Shown here: positions 47,562 to 56,662 of the stretch, one piece after another
Layout of the letters: each line of letters opens with the position of its first letter
Numbering within the stretch: position 1 is the stretch's first letter
NCBI RefSeq assembly: GCF_000406965.1
Contig: NZ_KE136357.1
Coordinates: 570,217 to 634,216 of the forward strand
Direction: 5' to 3'
Origin: Enterococcus avium ATCC 14025
GTDB taxonomy: Bacteria > Bacillota > Bacilli > Lactobacillales > Enterococcaceae
DNA length: 64,000 nucleotides
The notes under the pieces: model-generated
The model's input: the letters and a program-made list of their open reading frames with translations, nothing else
Told to the model about the DNA's origin: nothing
The model's database searches: none
Translations under genes and position numbers: made by a program

Positions 47562-47774
47562 AAGATTTGAATCGCAACAGCTTGAAACATCAAATCTGTC
47601 AGCCCTTTTCATTCTAACCGGCTATGAAAAAAAGAATGTTGGAAATAACTCTTCAATCATTTATCCCTCTACTTTCTTTTATGATACCATGCGAAGAAAC
47701 TACTTTCGTTCTTTATTTTTGCTCTCTTTCTAAGATATAATTGCGGTAAATGCAGAATAAAGGGGGGAACGGTT

Positions 47775-48458
47775 ATGAAAATTTTGATTATTGAAGATAA
47801 TGAACAGATTGTTGATGTTCTTATGCGTTATTTGAGCAAAGCAGGATACGAAACCGCGGTCATCCAGGATGGCAAAGAAGCACTCCCCTATTTCGAAAAG
47901 CATCCAGTTGATTTTGTTCTGTTAGATATCATGTTGCCAAATGTCGACGGCTTTACGATCTGCCAGCAGATTCGCGAAAAATCGACGGTTCCAATCATTA
48001 TGATCACTGCCAAATCAGAAGATGCGGATCGTATTTTAGGATTGGAGGTAGGCGCAGATGATTATATTATCAAACCTTTTTCACCCAAGGAGGTCCTATC
48101 TAGGATCAAAGCAATCTTACGGCGTATTCATTTTGAAAAAGAACCGTCTGTCAACCAATTATCTCTTGGTTCGCTCCGTTTATTTCTAGAAAAACGCCAA
48201 GCAATCGTTAACCAACAGGAAATCAAATTGACCAAAAAAGAATTTGAATTGTTGGTTCTTTTCGCAAAATATCCGAATAAGGTATTTACCCGTGATAATT
48301 TACTGGATGCAGTCTGGGGCTATGACTATTACGGCGACAGTCGTACCGTTGACAGCCATATTAAACGTCTGCGAGCAAAATTGAAGAAAGCCGGCGTTAC
48401 CGATTGTCAGATCGAAACCGTTTGGGGCGAAGGTTATCGAATTGAGGTTTGCTCATGA
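47775..48458 (+). CDS. OmpR-family response regulator
   Basis: 227 residues: receiver domain with IIEDNEQ, phospho-Asp 51 in LLDIMLP, and IIKPFSPKE; then a winged-helix DNA-binding domain with LTKKEFELLVLFA and DSRTVDSHIKRLRAKL. The kinase gene overlaps its stop (ATGA). GGGGGG lies upstream of the ATG and a TATAAT occurs about 40 bases upstream. The BaeR-like layout suggests envelope stress sensing, and the secreted protein gene downstream may be a target; both are inferences. Confidence 0.9.
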   Translation: MKILIIEDNEQIVDVLMRYLSKAGYETAVIQDGKEALPYFEKHPVDFVLLDIMLPNVDGFTICQQIREKSTVPIIMITAKSEDADRILGLEVGADDYIIKPFSPKEVLSRIKAILRRIHFEKEPSVNQLSLGSLRLFLEKRQAIVNQQEIKLTKKEFELLVLFAKYPNKVFTRDNLLDAVWGYDYYGDSRTVDSHIKRLRAKLKKAGVTDCQIETVWGEGYRIEVCS

Positions 48459-49891
48459 AAAAAATCACGACTCGTCTGATCCAGCATTTTGTCGGTCTAT
48501 TATTGATTTTTGCCACTATGATTGCCCTGTTCTTTGGTGTACTGTTTGCCAAGCAGACTGAAGACTTGCATCAAGAAGAAATGACCCATCGCAGTAAACT
48601 GATCAGTGAAACCTTAGCGGATTATTTCAGCTCCAATACGAAAATGGGACAAAGCGGCGGCATGGGCGGTTATGGAGCCTTTTTGCGCTTTCTCAATCAA
48701 ATCGCTGGTGAAGAAGTTTGGGTTTTAGATACAGAAATGAACCCGGTCATGACCTCTCATCATGACAATGCCAATCTACAGATTGAGCCGCCAAATGAGG
48801 CGAAAAAGCTAGTCACTGCTACCTTCGATACGAAGAAAATGCAAGTGGCAAAAAAACGAAATCTGTTTCAGCTACAAGAATTAACGATTGCAACACCTGT
48901 TATGAACAATGATTCCGTCGCGGCTGTAGTCCTGATGCGTTCAAAGGTTGATGTCATTCATCAAAACCAAATGTCTGGCTACTTGATGCTGCTGTTAAGT
49001 CTCGTAGGTGCGGTGATTATCGCAAGCTTTCTGGCTTGGCGTCTTTCCAAACGATTCGTCAAACCGATCGAAATGATGCGGAGCTACGTAAACGAGCTGG
49101 CAAATGAAAACTACGAAGAAACCTTAGCGATCCAAACAAAAGACGAACTGCAGGAATTAGGCGATCAGTTGACTTTGTTGAGCCAACGTCTGGCAGAGGC
49201 TCGTTCAGCCCGTGACCGCAAAGAGCAATCAGAAAAGGATTTTCTTTCGCAAATATCCCACGAACTTCGGACTCCGGTCATGGTGATCAAAAGCTCGCTA
49301 GAGGCGATTACTGACGGTTATTTGAGCACACAAGAAGAAAAAGAGTATCTATTGCAGCTATTAAAGGAAAGCACTAACTTGGAACGACTGATCAACGATT
49401 TACTGGAACTAAGCAGATTGCAATCAACTGAATTTCATCTACAGAAGGATCTCGTTGATCCATTGGATTGTGTCAATGATGCCCTGCGTAGCTATCGATT
49501 AGTTTTGAAGGAAAAAGGCCAAGAAATTCGCTTAGAAAATCACTTGTCTGAACCACACATGATCCATGCAGATTATTTGCGGATCACGCAAGTTATTAAA
49601 ATTTTGCTGGATAATGCAACAAAATATGCGCCGGAATATTCGCTGATTACTGTTGAAATAGCGAAAAAAACGAAGATGTTGGAGATTGATATAAGTAACG
49701 AGTGGCATAATCCGATCAAGCATCCAGAACAGCTTTTTGAGTCCTTTCAACGGCAGAGCGGCACAAATGTCAATGGGACTGGTCTAGGATTAGCCATCGC
49801 TAAGCAAGTCATTCGACGCCATGAAGGTCAAATTATGGCAGAAGTAATTGGCAATCAATTCTTGGTCAAAATTTTATTACCCACTTCATAA
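48455..49891 (+). CDS. Sensor histidine kinase, HAMP-containing
   Basis: 478 residues. Two membrane helices (about residues 13-33 and 170-192) flank an extracellular domain of about 135 residues with a Gly- and Met-rich patch GQSGGMGGYGA. A HAMP domain follows, then the H-box SQISHELRTPVMV, N-box LLDNATKYAPE and G-box NGTGLGLAIAKQ. ATG 48455 overlaps the regulator stop codon (ATGA). The signal is unknown. Confidence 0.9.
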   Translation: MKKITTRLIQHFVGLLLIFATMIALFFGVLFAKQTEDLHQEEMTHRSKLISETLADYFSSNTKMGQSGGMGGYGAFLRFLNQIAGEEVWVLDTEMNPVMTSHHDNANLQIEPPNEAKKLVTATFDTKKMQVAKKRNLFQLQELTIATPVMNNDSVAAVVLMRSKVDVIHQNQMSGYLMLLLSLVGAVIIASFLAWRLSKRFVKPIEMMRSYVNELANENYEETLAIQTKDELQELGDQLTLLSQRLAEARSARDRKEQSEKDFLSQISHELRTPVMVIKSSLEAITDGYLSTQEEKEYLLQLLKESTNLERLINDLLELSRLQSTEFHLQKDLVDPLDCVNDALRSYRLVLKEKGQEIRLENHLSEPHMIHADYLRITQVIKILLDNATKYAPEYSLITVEIAKKTKMLEIDISNEWHNPIKHPEQLFESFQRQSGTNVNGTGLGLAIAKQVIRRHEGQIMAEVIGNQFLVKILLPTS

Positions 49892-49948
49892 TTGCCATAC
49901 TTTTGCCACATTCTCCTCCTATACTACAATTGAAGGAGGAGATCACTC

Positions 49949-50590
49949 ATGAAGAGTCATAAAAAGAAATTGGTATCAGCTTCATTATTATTTGTTGGCA
50001 TATTAAGCTTCACTACATTAAAAGCAGACGCTGTTGCAACGAATCAAGACGTTCAAAATCTGCGCTACTGTACGATTAATAACATTTATAAAACACCACG
50101 AGCAGATTGCCCTTTGCGACAAGATCATATTCTCAATCGTTTAGATGAAGACGGGACTACTAGACCACAAAACGGCAAACAAGACGGGACCGGTTCAAGA
50201 CGCGCTGATCGGCCAAGAATCGCTGATTGTCCAAATTACGCAGCAAAGCAAACTCAAGCAACTTCCGACCCAGCAACTGAACCGACTGCAACAGCTAATA
50301 ACACGCAGCCACAGGATGGCGCCGGAAATCAATACGGCCAGCAAAATAATTATGATTCAGCTCAAGAAACCACTAGCATGAATCAACAAACCACCCAATC
50401 TCAGCAAGTCCAACAGCCTGCACAGCAACAGGAAACTCAGCAACAACCCGTCCAACAACAGCAAGTGCGGCAACATCAACAATACACAAATCAAACGTCG
50501 CAAAACAATGTACCCGTGCAACAGCAGAATCGTGTACATCATAACAACATACAGCCGCAAACGGGTAGTCATCACGGCCGTCACCATTAA
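49949..50590 (+). CDS. Secreted Gln-rich protein with a His-rich tail
   Basis: 213 residues. The signal peptide (KKKLVSASLLFVGILSF, cleavage probably after KADA) is followed by a mature region with three cysteines (YCTINN, ADCPLRQ, ADCPNY). A low-complexity Thr/Gln segment comes next, then Gln-rich stretches (VQQPAQQQETQQQPVQQQQ) and the end SHHGRHH. There is no cell-wall anchor. It starts 57 bases after the kinase gene behind GAAGGAGGAG and ends at a terminator. No family is recognised; matrix, transglutaminase-substrate or metal-binding roles are only possibilities. Confidence 0.75.
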   Translation: MKSHKKKLVSASLLFVGILSFTTLKADAVATNQDVQNLRYCTINNIYKTPRADCPLRQDHILNRLDEDGTTRPQNGKQDGTGSRRADRPRIADCPNYAAKQTQATSDPATEPTATANNTQPQDGAGNQYGQQNNYDSAQETTSMNQQTTQSQQVQQPAQQQETQQQPVQQQQVRQHQQYTNQTSQNNVPVQQQNRVHHNNIQPQTGSHHGRHH

Positions 50591-50594
50591 AAAA

Positions 50595-50752
50595 GGAGCT
50601 GTGACAAAAGACTTGTCATAGCTTCTTTTTCCGAATAAACGGTGTTCCAGAAGTAGCTTCTTCGGAAATAAGCCGAAATTTCACAAAAATTTGAGGAACA
50701 ACTTTCGGAAATTCCTTCTTATTTCTTGAAGCTGACCATTTCTGTCACAACC
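50595..50752. repeat. Possible MITE-like intergenic element
   Basis: The segment starts GGAGCTGTGACA and ends TGTCACAACCTC, an imperfect inverted pair at its two ends. It contains several internal partial dyads (GAAGTAGCTTC, TTCGGAAAT/ATTTC). No open frame fits. The first part also forms the terminator of the secreted-protein gene. Confidence 0.35.
50597..50630 (+). terminator. Terminator of the two-component / secreted protein unit
   Basis: AGCTGTGACAA and TTGTCATAGCT form an 11-bp stem with one G-T pair, followed by TCTTTTT. Confidence 0.75.
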
Positions 50753-50770
50753 TCATCTTCTATTATATAA

Positions 50771-52567
50771 TCACCGATCTTTTCTTGCCCGTAATGCAGA
50801 TAGGATCGAAACCGTATCAATCACTTCCTGCAGAGCCGCTCCTAGCAATGCTGGAATCACACCAGTACTTGCAATCAACATCAAAATGACACATATTACA
50901 ATCCCGATCAGCACAGATTGACGAGCAATTTGCATCGTGTCCTGAGATAAGCGGACAGCGGCTGAAACACGACTAAGATCATCCTTCAAGATCACCGCAT
51001 CGGCACTTTCACTAGCTGCAGTCGATCCATGAGCCCCCATGGCGATTCCAATGTCCGCCACAGCAAGCGCCGGCGCATCGTTAACGCCATCTCCTACCAT
51101 GATTCCTGGACGATCTGCGTCACTCAAGGTTTTGATTACATTAATTTTTTCCTCCGGCAAGCATTCCGCATATACCTCAGAAATTCCAACTTCCTCTGCT
51201 ATTTGATTAGCAATCGATTGGTGATCTCCCGTCAACATAATCGTTTTCGTAATTCCTAGTTGATTTAATTCCTTAATCGTTTCCGCCGATTCTTTGCGAA
51301 CAATATCAGTAAATGTAATGTACCCCACATAGCAATCATTGATTGAGATATAAACTGCTGTCTTCTCACTACTTAGCTGAGTGGTTGTACCAACAAATGA
51401 AGCTTTTCCAACACGAATATTTTTGTCATTAACGGTTGCTTGAATTCCTTGACCAGTAACTTCCTCTAAATTTGTTACTGGCAACAGAGGAAGCTTCTTT
51501 GCCTTTGCATAAGCCACTAGAGAGCGAGCTAAAATGTGACTGGATTCTTGCTCACCACTAGCCGCGTAAGCAACAATGTCTTCCTTTGTGAAATCCTCCG
51601 AAGCCACATATATCTCTTCAACAGAAAGTCTTCCTTCTGTCAAAGTACCAGTTTTATCAAAAGCGATGCTTTTTGCTCTCGCCAGCTTTTCAATTGACGT
51701 GCCCGTTTTCACCACAATTCCATTTCGACTGGAACGACTCATTCCGGCGACTAAAGCCACCGGTGCAGCCAAAATCAAAGGACAAGGAGAAGCAACTACT
51801 AACACTTCTGCAAAACGAACAGGGTCCTTTGAGACGAACCAAGCAATCCCGCCAATAATATACGCGATGAGTGTGAAGGGAACCGCATAACGATCTGCCA
51901 ATCGGACAAAATGAGCGGGCTTGGCTTCAGACTCCTTAACTAATTTTACCAATGTCTGATATTGGCTATCTTTTGCTGTCTTTGTAACCTTGAAGCGTAA
52001 CGCTGCATCGCCGTTGATTGAGCCTGACATCAGCTCGTCATTTAGCTCTTTTTCGACTGGTTTGGATTCTCCTGTCAGTGAAGACTCGTCAACAAAAGAT
52101 TCCCCAGCGATAACCCGCCCATCGACTGGAACCAATTCGCCAGGTTTAACTAAAATCGTGTCGCCAACTTGAACCTCCTCAACCTCTATATCGGTTACTT
52201 CTTCTTCCTTGACGCGGTGAGCGACCTGCGGCGAATTATCCAAAAGAGAGCGTAACTCACGACTTGCTTGATGACTCGCATAATCCTCTAAACTATCTCC
52301 ACCTGTTAACATGATCAATACCATCAGGCTTGCCCAATATTCACCCACCAACAAGGTAGCGATAATAGCTGTGATAGCTAAGATATCGACTCCGTATTTT
52401 CCAGAGCGTAGCGTTTTAACCATACCAATCAACATAGTAATCGCCATGATTCCTCCAACAATAGCAACCAGCCAAAAGGCCAATTGCTCTTGATGAAAGC
52501 CAAATTCCAGAATCAACGCGACAATTCCTATCACTACGGTTAACAAAAATTTCTTTACATTACTCAT
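50771..52567 (-). CDS. P1B-4-type metal-exporting ATPase, FrvA/PmtA-like
   Basis: 598 residues with no N-terminal metal-binding domain. Visible motifs are TGES, the membrane motif SPCP (VVASPCPLILA), DKTGTLT, and GDGVNDAPAL. SPC instead of CPC, and the compact size with six to eight membrane helices, place it in the P1B-4 group, whose Listeria and Streptococcus members (FrvA, PmtA) export ferrous iron and are controlled by Fur or PerR. A perfect Fur-type box lies upstream. Iron export is therefore likely; cobalt or zinc cannot be excluded. Confidence 0.87.
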   Translation of the reverse strand: MSNVKKFLLTVVIGIVALILEFGFHQEQLAFWLVAIVGGIMAITMLIGMVKTLRSGKYGVDILAITAIIATLLVGEYWASLMVLIMLTGGDSLEDYASHQASRELRSLLDNSPQVAHRVKEEEVTDIEVEEVQVGDTILVKPGELVPVDGRVIAGESFVDESSLTGESKPVEKELNDELMSGSINGDAALRFKVTKTAKDSQYQTLVKLVKESEAKPAHFVRLADRYAVPFTLIAYIIGGIAWFVSKDPVRFAEVLVVASPCPLILAAPVALVAGMSRSSRNGIVVKTGTSIEKLARAKSIAFDKTGTLTEGRLSVEEIYVASEDFTKEDIVAYAASGEQESSHILARSLVAYAKAKKLPLLPVTNLEEVTGQGIQATVNDKNIRVGKASFVGTTTQLSSEKTAVYISINDCYVGYITFTDIVRKESAETIKELNQLGITKTIMLTGDHQSIANQIAEEVGISEVYAECLPEEKINVIKTLSDADRPGIMVGDGVNDAPALAVADIGIAMGAHGSTAASESADAVILKDDLSRVSAAVRLSQDTMQIARQSVLIGIVICVILMLIASTGVIPALLGAALQEVIDTVSILSALRARKDR

Positions 52568-52639
52568 GTCTCTACGCCTCCATCTATCTTCAATATTAGA
52601 TTAGCACCGCAATCAGCTAATTGAAAATAGAACCCATTA

Positions 52640-52658
52640 AATGATAATGATTATCATT
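52640..52658. promoter_or_regulatory. Fur/PerR-type box upstream of the metal ATPase
   Basis: AATGATAAT-G-ATTATCATT is a perfect 19-bp palindrome containing the 7-1-7 Fur core TGATAAT-N-ATTATCA (52642-52656). It lies about 75 bases upstream of the ATPase ATG. PerR boxes (TTATAAT-N-ATTATAA) are similar, but the C/G positions favour Fur. Confidence 0.82.
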
Positions 52659-52789
52659 AACAGCTCGGAAAAGGCTTATTCTACTTTAGAATTACTATAA
52701 ATAAAAGTTTTAAAAAATTATTCATTTCACTGCATTTCCCACCTAATAATCTTGTTTCTTGTTGGTATTTTATCATTGCTTACTATTAA

Positions 52790-53479
52790 CTATTCGGATC
52801 GATGATCGCGTAAACGATAACCCACGCCAATTTCAGTGATCAAATACTCTGGTTTCAATGTATCCTTCTCAATTTTTTTACGAATATTAGACATATTTAC
52901 TCGCAATGTTTGTGAATCATCACTATATGGTCCCCAGACCTCGGTCATTAGGGTTTGGTAAGTAACAACTTTGCCTAATTGTCGAAACATCAATGCTAGA
53001 ATTCGATACTCATTTTTAGTTAAATGAATCTCTCTTCCATCCTTATAAACTAATTGTTTCTCAAAATCGATCTTTAAGGCTTTATTTTCGATAACTGAGA
53101 TAGCCTCTGTCTGAACATTTTGATGGCGTAAAGCGGTTCGAATGCGGGCCAACAGTTCATTTGTGCCAAATGGCTTTGTCACATAGTCATCAGCACCTAA
53201 ATCCAAGGCTTTTACTTTTTCCTCCTCGTTGCTTCGAGCAGAAATAATAATAATTGGTAAATGCAGGCGCTTGCGCAGAATTTTCAGCAGATCAATTCCA
53301 TCAATATCAGGCAGACCTAAATCTAATAAAACTAAATCAATCGAAGTTGTTTGAAAAGCAGTTAATGCCTCCATTCCCGTACGAGCAATCGTTAATTGAT
53401 AACGTTCTTGGTCTAAGACAACCTCCATAAAATCTGTGATGTTCGGGTCATCTTCAATCAGTAAAATACTAGCTTTCAT
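52790..53479 (-). CDS. kdpE: KdpE response regulator
   Basis: 229 residues: receiver domain with LLIEDDPNI, phospho-Asp in LVLLDLGLPDIDGIDLL, and VTKPFGTNELLARI; then a winged-helix domain with LTKNEYRILALMFRQLGKVV and VNMSNIRKKIE. It activates kdpFABC when potassium is low. It starts nine bases after kdpD. It is the last gene of the operon. Confidence 0.92.
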   Translation of the reverse strand: MKASILLIEDDPNITDFMEVVLDQERYQLTIARTGMEALTAFQTTSIDLVLLDLGLPDIDGIDLLKILRKRLHLPIIIISARSNEEEKVKALDLGADDYVTKPFGTNELLARIRTALRHQNVQTEAISVIENKALKIDFEKQLVYKDGREIHLTKNEYRILALMFRQLGKVVTYQTLMTEVWGPYSDDSQTLRVNMSNIRKKIEKDTLKPEYLITEIGVGYRLRDHRSE

Positions 53480-53488
53480 AAAAATTCC

Positions 53489-56050
53489 TCACTTCAAATA
53501 AATTCTAACCAGCGTCTTGCCTTCACCAACCATCATTTCCATCTTTCCATTGTGGGCATGGATGATTGTTTTTACGATACTCAATCCAATCCCCAGCCCG
53601 TTTTTTGAATCCACTGGTACTTCGCTTGTGCTGGATAAATTTGTTTGGATTTTTTCAAATTGTTTTAAGGGAATTTCGCCATCATTTTCGATCTCGAAGA
53701 CCGTCTGATCGTTTTTCTGATACACAGTTAGTTTTACAGGTTGCTTTTCTTCTCCATGTCGAAAGGCATTTTCAACGATGTTGAATAACGCTTGTTCAAT
53801 CAAAATAGGATCTGCTTGGATAAAGGTTACTTCAGATGGCAAAGAAATCTCGACCTGTCCTTCTGGATAGACCTTTTTTAAATGCTGATACACCGCTTCA
53901 ATAATTTCTTCTATGGGTTCAGCTGTTTTATTCACTTTCATCGTATCCATATTGATACGTGTGATGGATAAGAGGTTTTCCACCATTCGGATCAGCCACT
54001 GAGATTCATCTTGAATATCCGCTAGTAACTTTTGACGCGTATTCTCTTTTAAGTCAGAGCTATTACCTAACGTTTCAGCGATGCCAGAAATAACAGTCAA
54101 TGGCGTTCGTAAATCATGGGAGACTGCTCGCAATAGGTTGCTTCGGACTTTTTCTCTTTCATTTTCCATTTCAACCCGCTCTTTTTCACTCTTCAATTCT
54201 GTTTGTTCTAAAATAACAGCAAGTTGCGTCAAAACTAACTTTAAATAATTGAGCTGATTGTTTTCTAAATCAAGTCCGGCATTACGCTCGATCCCTAAAA
54301 CTGCTAATGTTTTTCCGCTTGCGATGATGGGTAAATAAAATCCTTTAGCCCCAATCAGCGTATCGGTGCCGTTGCCTGCTTCCTTTTGATTTTTAGCTGT
54401 CCAGAAAGCAACAGCGGCTTCATCCTTGGTGCTTAAAATCGAAGGTTTCCCACTAATACAATGAATACTTTCTACCTTTGCCTGAGAATCAAACAAGATT
54501 ACTTCACGTTCTAGTAATCTAGATAAGTAAGTCGCTGAAATGTCGAGAATTTGATTACGATTGTCGGCCAAGACATACTGCTTATTCAGCTCGTAAAGCA
54601 ATTCCATTTGATGTTCTTTTTCCATTGAACTTTCTGCTTGTTTTTTTAAACGAACCATTAAATTACTAATTAGGATCGCAACTAAACACATGATCAGCAG
54701 GGTGATTGGGTATCCTTGCTTGTAGACAGTCAAGGAATACAAAGGCTCCACGAAAAACCAGTTAAAAGACAAAACACTTAAAATAGACGCAAGTGAACTC
54801 CAAAAATAACCAGATGTAGTTCTTGCAACCAGTAAAATAAAAAAGATATAAATCAGCATCAGGTTTTGATCACCAATATGGATATACTGCATCAATTCGG
54901 TTACGATCGTCGCCAAGAAGACTCCTCCTAGCGCGATCACCAAATCTTTCCCGCCACCTTCTATGATCTTACGTGTTCTAAGAAAGAGGGATTGCTTCTC
55001 CTCCTTAAAGGGAATCAAATGAAGCTCCGTGTCATTTAAACGTTTCAACAAGCGGTCATCAAATGCCTCAATGAAAATTTTCTCATACCAAGGCTGGCGG
55101 AGATTTTTTCCCATAATGATATCTGTGACACCCGTCATTTTTGCGAACTCGACGATTGTTTCAAAGCTATTATCCTCTTCAATACTAATTACTTCAGCAC
55201 CCAGCTTTTCTGCTAAGGGTATATTAGTGAGCGTATTTTCCTGAGTACGGACCTGAATGACCGTCCATTCTGCTCCTAAACCTTGAGCTAAACGCGCGGT
55301 CCAACGAATCGATTTTTCCGTCATTTTAGGAAAAGCATCATTCACCACCGTTAGCAATTTGCTTTGAATCCTAATCGTTTTAGCACTGATTCGATTGATA
55401 TGATCAGAAGCACGTTGTATTGCCAGTCCCCGCAGCTGATCTAGCTTTTGAGGAATGAAAAAATTTTGCAAAGCTCGCTTCGCACTTTCACTGGCATAAA
55501 TTTTTCCCTGCTCTAAACGATCAATCAACTCCTCGGGCTCCACATCAACCACCTTGATGGTTGCCTGCTGCAAAAACGTATCCGGTACAGTTTCTTTAAC
55601 CTCGACGCCAGTGACCTCCTCAACGATATCATTCAAGCTCTCAATATGCTGAACATTGACAGTTGTGAATACGTCAATTCCCGCGTTTAACAACTCGTCT
55701 ACATCCTGATATCGTTTACGATTTCTTGACCCTTCAGCATTTGTATGGGCCAGCTCATCGATTAAAACAATCTCTGGCTTTTGCTGGATAATTTGATCAA
55801 TATCCGGTTCTGTTAAAAGCATTTGCTTATAAAGAATTTTTTTAGGGGGGATCTGCGGCAGGCCTTCCAATAAGCGATTCGTATCTGGGCGATCATGAGG
55901 TTCGATATAGCCGACGATAATATCTTTCCCCATCAGCAATAATTCATGAGCTTCCGAAAGCATACTATAGGTTTTACCGACTCCCGCCGCAAAACCAAAA
56001 AACACGCGTAAACGGCCACGACGTCCATCACCCATTTGCTTTTTCTCCAT
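53489..56050 (-). CDS. kdpD: KdpD sensor kinase
   Basis: About 853 residues. The N-terminal KdpD domain has Walker A FGFAAGVGKTYSM and VLIDELAHTNAEGSRN. A universal-stress-like domain follows, then four membrane helices (about residues 385-475), a GAF-like part, and the kinase core with H-box RAVSHDLRTPLTV and NGLGIGLSIVK. ATG 56048-56050 follows GGAGGG; the 13 codons upstream have no site. Full length, unlike the short KdpD forms. It follows kdpC by 65 bases. Confidence 0.93.
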   Translation of the reverse strand: MEKKQMGDGRRGRLRVFFGFAAGVGKTYSMLSEAHELLLMGKDIIVGYIEPHDRPDTNRLLEGLPQIPPKKILYKQMLLTEPDIDQIIQQKPEIVLIDELAHTNAEGSRNRKRYQDVDELLNAGIDVFTTVNVQHIESLNDIVEEVTGVEVKETVPDTFLQQATIKVVDVEPEELIDRLEQGKIYASESAKRALQNFFIPQKLDQLRGLAIQRASDHINRISAKTIRIQSKLLTVVNDAFPKMTEKSIRWTARLAQGLGAEWTVIQVRTQENTLTNIPLAEKLGAEVISIEEDNSFETIVEFAKMTGVTDIIMGKNLRQPWYEKIFIEAFDDRLLKRLNDTELHLIPFKEEKQSLFLRTRKIIEGGGKDLVIALGGVFLATIVTELMQYIHIGDQNLMLIYIFFILLVARTTSGYFWSSLASILSVLSFNWFFVEPLYSLTVYKQGYPITLLIMCLVAILISNLMVRLKKQAESSMEKEHQMELLYELNKQYVLADNRNQILDISATYLSRLLEREVILFDSQAKVESIHCISGKPSILSTKDEAAVAFWTAKNQKEAGNGTDTLIGAKGFYLPIIASGKTLAVLGIERNAGLDLENNQLNYLKLVLTQLAVILEQTELKSEKERVEMENEREKVRSNLLRAVSHDLRTPLTVISGIAETLGNSSDLKENTRQKLLADIQDESQWLIRMVENLLSITRINMDTMKVNKTAEPIEEIIEAVYQHLKKVYPEGQVEISLPSEVTFIQADPILIEQALFNIVENAFRHGEEKQPVKLTVYQKNDQTVFEIENDGEIPLKQFEKIQTNLSSTSEVPVDSKNGLGIGLSIVKTIIHAHNGKMEMMVGEGKTLVRIYLK

Positions 56051-56115
56051 TTTTTCCCTCCTTCCTATGCACAACAATTCTCTAACCACCTAGCTGGTTA
56101 GAGAACCCATTCCAA

Positions 56116-56646
56116 TTATACATCAAGTTTATCTAATGCTAGGTTCAACTGCAAAACATTGACATATTGTCGATCAGAAAACCAATCCTTTTGTACTTTT
56201 TCCTGAATGATCTTTTGAATCACTCGTTTAGACAGTCCGCGCTCATTAGCGATACGAGATACTTGAAATTCAGCTGCTTTCAAGCTGATATCCGGATCAA
56301 CGCCACTAGCAGATGCTGTGACTAGATCGTTAGGAACTTTTTTCTCCGCTGGATTTTTCGCTAATTCTGCTTGGATTCGTTTTTCAACTAATCGTTTTTG
56401 TTCATTAGAAACTGGCGACAATTGACTCACCTGCTGACTGCGTCCTGAAAAATATTTATCCTGTTCAAAGGGTTGTCCAATCAAGGTTGATCCAACTACT
56501 TGATTATCCTTCGTTAGTTGGCTGCCATTCGCTTGATTTGAAAAAAGCAATTGGCCCACGCCAGTAACCACTACCGTATAGAATCCGCCGAAAACAATTA
56601 AGCTAAAGATCAAAAATCGTATACTACCTAGAATACTTCTCCTCAT
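56116..56646 (-). CDS. kdpC: KdpC subunit of the K+-transporting ATPase
   Basis: 176 residues: one N-terminal membrane helix, then YTVVVTGVGQLLF, NGSQL, GSTLIGQPFE, SASGVDPDISLKAAEFQVSR, all family hallmarks. It stabilises the KdpFABC complex and promotes ATP binding. AAGGAG stands before the ATG. It starts 16 bases after kdpB. Confidence 0.93.
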   Translation of the reverse strand: MRRSILGSIRFLIFSLIVFGGFYTVVVTGVGQLLFSNQANGSQLTKDNQVVGSTLIGQPFEQDKYFSGRSQQVSQLSPVSNEQKRLVEKRIQAELAKNPAEKKVPNDLVTASASGVDPDISLKAAEFQVSRIANERGLSKRVIQKIIQEKVQKDWFSDRQYVNVLQLNLALDKLDV

Positions 56647-56662
56647 TTTTTCTGCTCCTTCT

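Noticed and set aside
50357..50587. 76-codon leftward Leu-rich frame antisense to the Gln-rich protein
   Set aside because: CAA/CAG codons read as TTG/CTG on the other strand, which gives an artificial Leu-rich peptide.
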